From a bacterium (GTDB taxonomy: Bacteria > Ratteibacteria > UBA8468 > B48-G9 > JAFGKM01), in contig JALNXB010000065.1 in NCBI GenBank assembly GCA_023230585.1, forward strand, positions 1-9,581: 9,581 nt of DNA, in the 5' to 3' direction. Under the pieces are notes generated by a model. It saw nothing but the letters and a program-made list of their open reading frames with translations. It made no database searches and was not told where the DNA came from. Shown piece after piece: positions 6,978 through 9,581 of the stretch (its first letter is position 1; each line of letters starts with the position of its first letter). The position numbers and the translations under genes were made by a program.

Positions 6978-7006
6978 AAATTAACACAGTTAGGCTCTTT
7001 TGTCAA
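6978..7006 (-). promoter_or_regulatory. Probable pilB promoter
   Basis: On the minus strand a perfect TTGACA (7006-7001) is followed after 17 nt by TAATTT (6983-6978). The latter is a poor -10 box but is preceded by TGT, an extended -10 feature. The AT-rich stretch with TATATATA just downstream offers alternative -10 boxes. The predicted leader is about 50 nt. Confidence 0.5.
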
Positions 7007-7009
7007 TAG

Positions 7010-7041
7010 GGGTAAAAAAGTATGTAGTGTCTACTCACTCC
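7010..7041 (+). repeat. Partial third copy of the long repeat
   Basis: GGGTAAAAAAGTATG followed by GTGTCTACTCACTC matches the first approximately 30 bp of the inverted-repeat family, differing mainly at two bases (TA in place of GG). It has the G-run before TAAAAAAG also seen in copy 1. The stem-loop part of the element is absent here. It lies directly beyond the pilB -35 box. Confidence 0.75.
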
Positions 7042-7069
7042 CCTTCTTTGCCTTCTCCCCTTGAGAATT

Positions 7070-7127
7070 ATAGGTATTGGAATCCCAAGGGTTTGCAGAG
7101 AGGTTAATGGGATGAGATTCCCCCTAT
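7070..7127. repeat. Imperfect palindrome in the divergent intergenic region
   Basis: Arms beginning ATAGG...GGAATC (about 7070-7086) and ending GATTCC...CCTAT (about 7114-7127) are complementary apart from small bulges, with a loop of about 25 nt that also contains ATCCC/GGGAT. It may be a miniature repeat. No T-run follows, so it is not a convincing terminator. Confidence 0.4.
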
Positions 7128-7129
7128 AT

Positions 7130-7173
7130 GTCATTCCGGATTTATCCGGAGTACCTCCGAGGGTTGCCACGTC
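7130..7173 (+). repeat. Dispersed repeat shared with the pilC-pilin gap
   Basis: GTCATTCCGGATTTATCCGG and the following AGTACCTCCGAGGG (to 7163) match the reverse complement of 3965-3997 at most positions. The adjoining CGAGGGTTGCCACGTC (7158-7173) matches the reverse complement of 3835-3850. The first part can form a small TCCGG/CCGGA hairpin. The 380-bp gap between pilB and dppA otherwise holds only the two divergent promoters and the repeats listed here. Confidence 0.7.
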
Positions 7174-7246
7174 ATTAGAAAACATTCCTCCCAACTCCAT
7201 AAAACAGCAGTAAAGCAAGTATGAAATACTTCATTATTTATTTTTA

Positions 7247-7262
7247 TGTTATAATGTGTAAA
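7247..7262 (+). promoter_or_regulatory. Extended -10 promoter of the dppA-rocD operon
   Basis: TGTTATAATG gives a perfect TATAAT (7250-7255) with an upstream TGN (7247-7249). There is no good -35 box at the usual distance (TACTTC at 7227-7232), which extended -10 promoters can tolerate. The predicted transcript start is near 7262, with a leader of about 38 nt. Confidence 0.65.
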
Positions 7263-7299
7263 ATTACTGTTATTTCAACCTACTATTTAAGGAGCTACA

Positions 7300-8118
7300 A
7301 TGAAAATATTTATAATGACAGACATAGAAGGTGTTGCTGGCGTAATTACCTACCAAGGGTGGGCAAATGGTGATAGTAGACATTTTCAGGATAGCAGAAA
7401 ACTTCTTGCAAAAGAGATTAATGCAGCTGTTGAAGGTTTTTTTCATGCAGGTGCAACAGAAATCGTTGTAGTTGATGGACACGGCGGTAATGGTTACGGT
7501 GGAGTTGATTTTTTATCGTTAGATAAGAGGGTTAAATTCCAGAGAGGATGGCCCAAAGGTCCTTACCCTTTAGGTCTTGACAAAACTTTTGATGCAGTCG
7601 CTGTTATCGGGCAACACGCAAAAGCAGGTACAGAATTTTCACACATTGCTCATACCCAAAGTTTTAGAATATTAGACCTATCAATTAACGGAGTTTCAAT
7701 AGGGGAGTTTGGACAGATTACTCTCTGCGCTGGTGAACTCAATATACCTGTTATTTTTGGGTCGGGTGATAAGGCTTTTTGTAAGGAAGCCGAAGAACTT
7801 GTCTCTGGTATAAAAACAGTAGCAGTAAAAGAAGGAATACTTGCTGGTAAAGGAGATGAATGTACCCCAGAAGAGTATGGTGCAAGAAACAACGCTGCTA
7901 TACATTTACACCCTGAGGTTGCTCGTGAAGAGATAAGAAAAGGGGCAGAGGAAGCATTAAACAGGTATAAAAAAGAAAAATTTGGTATTGTCAAATTAAC
8001 ACCGCCTTATGAATTGGTTTATGTTTATAGAGCCGAAAATATGAGGCCCTCATATAAAGTTGTAAAAAATCATCCTGATAGCATAATAGGTGCATTAAAC
8101 AGGATTTATGAGAAATAA
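7300..8118 (+). CDS. dppA: M55-family D-aminopeptidase (DppA-like)
   Basis: Zinc peptidase of family M55; the type member, Bacillus subtilis DppA, releases D-Ala from D-amino-acid peptides. It has 272 residues, the family length, with no signal peptide (cytoplasmic). The N-terminus MKIFIMTDIEGVAGV carries ligands Asp8 and Glu10. His61 in VVDGHGG, His106 in IGQHAKAG and Glu136 in VSIGEFG fit the remaining zinc ligands. His118 in the IAHT motif fits the catalytic histidine, although His115 is close and an alignment is needed. The start is set by AAGGAG 5 nt before ATG. It is followed 14 bp later by rocD. Substrate range within M55 varies, so D-peptide specificity is inferred. Peptidoglycan-fragment or peptide turnover is plausible given the ornithine aminotransferase next door. 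Confidence 0.93.
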   Translation: MKIFIMTDIEGVAGVITYQGWANGDSRHFQDSRKLLAKEINAAVEGFFHAGATEIVVVDGHGGNGYGGVDFLSLDKRVKFQRGWPKGPYPLGLDKTFDAVAVIGQHAKAGTEFSHIAHTQSFRILDLSINGVSIGEFGQITLCAGELNIPVIFGSGDKAFCKEAEELVSGIKTVAVKEGILAGKGDECTPEEYGARNNAAIHLHPEVAREEIRKGAEEALNRYKKEKFGIVKLTPPYELVYVYRAENMRPSYKVVKNHPDSIIGALNRIYEK

Positions 8119-8132
8119 AAAGGAGTATTCCA

Positions 8133-9332
8133 ATGGATACCCAACATTATATTAATTTAGAAAATATTTATGGAGCAAAAAATTATAAACCTCTGGATGT
8201 TATTATTGAAAGAGGAGAAGGTATATGGGTGTGGGATGTTGTGGGCAATAGGTATATGGATTGTCTTTCTGCTTATTCGGCTGTCAACCAGGGACATTGT
8301 CATCCAAAAATTGTAGCCGCTCTGGTTGAACAAGCAAAAAAGATTACTTTAACATCTCGCGCCTTCAGAAACAGCCAACTGGGACTATTTTACGAAGAGA
8401 TTTGTAAACTTACCAATTCTCATATGGTTCTACCTATGAACAGTGGTGCTGAAGCTGTTGAAAGCGTTATAAAAGCGGTAAGAAAATGGGGGTACAAGGA
8501 GAAGGGTGTACCAGAAAATATGGCGGAGATAATTGTATGTGATAACAATTTTCATGGCAGAACCATTACAATTATTGGTTTTAGTACCGAAAAACAGTAT
8601 AAAGACGGGTTTGGACCTTTCACTCCTGGTTTTGTGATAATTCCTTTTGGAGACACAGAAGCGTTAGAAAAAGCTATCACTCCTAATACGGTTGGTTTTC
8701 TTGTTGAACCAATTCAAGGTGAAGCAGGTGTAATTGTTCCACCAGAAGGGTACCTAAAAAATGCTCGTAAGATATGTTCAAAACATAATGTTCCTCTTAT
8801 TCTTGATGAAATACAGACAGGGTTAGGGCGAACAGGTAAACTTTTTGCAGAGGAGCACGAAGGTATAGAAGCAGATGTTACTTTGATAGGTAAAGCCCTT
8901 TCTGGTGGGTTATACCCTATCTCTGCTATTCTTTCTAATAAAGATGTTCTTGGTGTCTTTATGCCGGGAGATCACGGAAGCACTTTTGGAGGCAACCCTC
9001 TTGCTTGCGCTATAGCAAGAGCGTCTCTTAAGGTTCTTGTTGAAGAAAAAATGATAGAAAACTCTGAAGTGTTAGGGAACTATTTTTTAGAGTCACTTAA
9101 AAAAATTAAAAGCTCGTTTGTTAAAGAAGTGCGAGGTAAAGGGTTGTTTATAGGTGTTGAACTACATCAAGAGGCGGGTGGGGCTCGTGGGTTTTGTGAA
9201 AAGTTGATGAAAGAAGGGCTTTTATGCAAAGAGACACACGAAAATGTTATAAGGTTTGCTCCGCCTCTTATTATAAAAAAAGAGGAGTTGGACTGGGCTT
9301 TAGCAAAGATAGAGAAGGTGTTACAAGGATAA
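8133..9332 (+). CDS. rocD: Ornithine aminotransferase
   Basis: PLP-dependent class III aminotransferase converting L-ornithine and 2-oxoglutarate to glutamate-5-semialdehyde and glutamate. It has 399 residues. It strongly resembles Bacillus RocD throughout, including LSAYSAVNQGH (45-55), ITLTSRAF (71-78), NSGAEAVES (103-111), FHGRT (140-144), VEPIQGEAGV (191-200), LDEIQTGLGRTG (224-235) with PLP-pyridine Asp225, Schiff-base Lys254 in IGKALSGG, and HGSTFGGNPL (281-290). The C-terminal LLCKETHENVIRFAPPLII is also RocD-like, which separates it from acetylornithine or GABA aminotransferases. AAGGAG is 7 nt before ATG. The TAA stop coincides with the first bases of the long repeat, so the repeat may have inserted at the very 3' end. 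The product can feed proline or glutamate metabolism. Confidence 0.95.
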   Translation: MDTQHYINLENIYGAKNYKPLDVIIERGEGIWVWDVVGNRYMDCLSAYSAVNQGHCHPKIVAALVEQAKKITLTSRAFRNSQLGLFYEEICKLTNSHMVLPMNSGAEAVESVIKAVRKWGYKEKGVPENMAEIIVCDNNFHGRTITIIGFSTEKQYKDGFGPFTPGFVIIPFGDTEALEKAITPNTVGFLVEPIQGEAGVIVPPEGYLKNARKICSKHNVPLILDEIQTGLGRTGKLFAEEHEGIEADVTLIGKALSGGLYPISAILSNKDVLGVFMPGDHGSTFGGNPLACAIARASLKVLVEEKMIENSEVLGNYFLESLKKIKSSFVKEVRGKGLFIGVELHQEAGGARGFCEKLMKEGLLCKETHENVIRFAPPLIIKKEELDWALAKIEKVLQG

Positions 9333-9453
9333 AAAAAGTATGGGGTGTCTACTCACTCTGGGACCACGGCGCATACACCTTCTACCCAACAATCGGGCAC
9401 TCTGAGAACTCACCCTTCTGCATATAAAGCATCTCCGAAGGGCTTAACAGGCT
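9330..9453 (+). repeat. Long inverted repeat, copy 2 (complete)
   Basis: This is the reverse complement of 1-123, with about four substitutions. It begins TAAAAAAAG at the rocD stop codon. Most of the nested fold ACTCTGAG/CTCAGAGT, CCCTTC/GAAGGG lies in its right half. An upstream GGTGT (9344-9348) / ACACC (9375-9379) pair adds a second weak stem. The visible substitutions fall outside the strong stems (one in the terminal loop). No protein family is recognised in the frames through it. Confidence 0.9.
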
Positions 9454-9459
9454 CAGAGT
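9399..9459. other. Nested stem-loop within the long repeat
   Basis: Outer arms ACTCTGAG (9399-9406) and CTCAGAGT (9452-9459) pair perfectly over 8 bp. Inside them CCCTTC (9413-9418) pairs with GAAGGG (9437-9442), and TGC (9419-9421) with GCA (9429-9431). The same arms occur in copy 1 up to the window edge. It could act as an RNA structure at the 3' end of the transcript or as a DNA hairpin of a mobile element. Confidence 0.6.
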
Positions 9460-9464
9460 AGAAG

Positions 9465-9488
9465 AACAAAAGGCTTAGACCTTTTGTT
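9465..9488 (+). terminator. Possible terminator hairpin after rocD
   Basis: AACAAAAGG and CCTTTTGTT pair perfectly (9 bp) around the 6-nt loop CTTAGA. The 3' arm is T-rich but no T-run follows, and it lies 132 nt after rocD. It could end the dppA-rocD transcript or only be part of the repeat cluster. Confidence 0.35.
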
Positions 9489-9493
9489 AACAG

Positions 9494-9581
9494 CCCCCCA
9501 TTCCGTCTTTTGCAGTTTATCTTGCGAGCTTTACCCGCCGAAGCCAACCTACGCTAAAATACAAGCTTCGGCAGGTATACC
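9494..9581. repeat. Repeat cluster at the right edge
   Basis: CCCCCCATTCCGTCTTTTGC (9494-9513) is the inverse of the module at 3919-3937 with one extra base. It is followed by GCCGAAGC (9537-9544) and GCTTCGGC (9565-9572), perfect 8-bp arms extended by ACC/GGT beyond one mismatch, around a 20-nt loop. This second unit resembles the GCCGAAGC-type palindromic repeats seen in several candidate-phylum genomes, a comparison from memory. No gene is visible here. Confidence 0.6.

Noticed and set aside
6540..7064. Plus-strand open frame opposite the pilB start
   Set aside because: It is a frame shadow of pilB that runs into the promoter and repeat region.
7003..7218. Short minus-strand open frame in the pilB-dppA gap
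   Set aside because: It crosses three repeat modules and the pilB promoter, and shows no family features.
9224..9427. Open frame overlapping the rocD end and the long repeat
   Set aside because: Half of it is rocD in another frame and the rest is repeat. The same repeat frame has no upstream gene at copy 1, so it is not conserved coding sequence.
1..9453. Composite transposon or integron bounded by the inverted repeats
   Set aside because: There is no transposase or integrase in the window, the enclosed genes are ordinary chromosomal functions, and a partial copy lies inside; a dispersed repeat explains the data more simply.

Overview
The window looks like a piece of an uncultivated, low-GC, diderm-type bacterium. 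The AT-rich codon use, a type IV pilus (T4P) cluster of the PilB-PilC-pilin-PilMNOP kind, and numerous short dispersed palindromic repeats between genes all fit such a genome. The phylum cannot be fixed from the sequence. The repeat style and pilus layout recall candidate phyla such as Omnitrophota, but that is only an impression.

Left and centre (129-6919, minus strand): a T4P assembly cluster read right to left. The order is assembly ATPase PilB, platform protein PilC, a 570-bp repeat-rich gap carrying a strong promoter, the major pilin, a perfect 14-bp hairpin, then the tightly overlapping pilM-pilN-pilO-pilP. PilM is the cytoplasmic actin-like protein, PilN and PilO the bitopic inner-membrane dimer partners, and PilP the periplasmic connector. 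PilB drives pilin polymerisation through PilC. No secretin (pilQ), retraction ATPase (pilT) or prepilin peptidase (pilD) is present, so these must lie elsewhere.

Right (7300-9332, plus strand): a divergent two-gene operon. It encodes an M55-family D-aminopeptidase (dppA-like) and ornithine aminotransferase (rocD), 14 bp apart, each with a clear ribosome binding site. A plausible joint role is scavenging of peptides or peptidoglycan fragments and ornithine catabolism; this is inference.

Repeats: an approximately 120-bp inverted repeat pair (1-123 and 9330-9453, about four mismatches) lies directly after pilP and directly after rocD, and a roughly 30-bp piece of it recurs between the divergent operons (7010-7041). 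The repeat can fold into a nested stem-loop. Other short modules are shared among the gaps at 3620-4000, 7040-7175 and 9490-9581. No tRNA, rRNA, CRISPR array, transposase or phage gene was seen. I see no convincing new defence or biosynthetic system. The most interesting signals are the repeat family, the pilin promoter with its palindrome, and the pilin/pilM hairpin.
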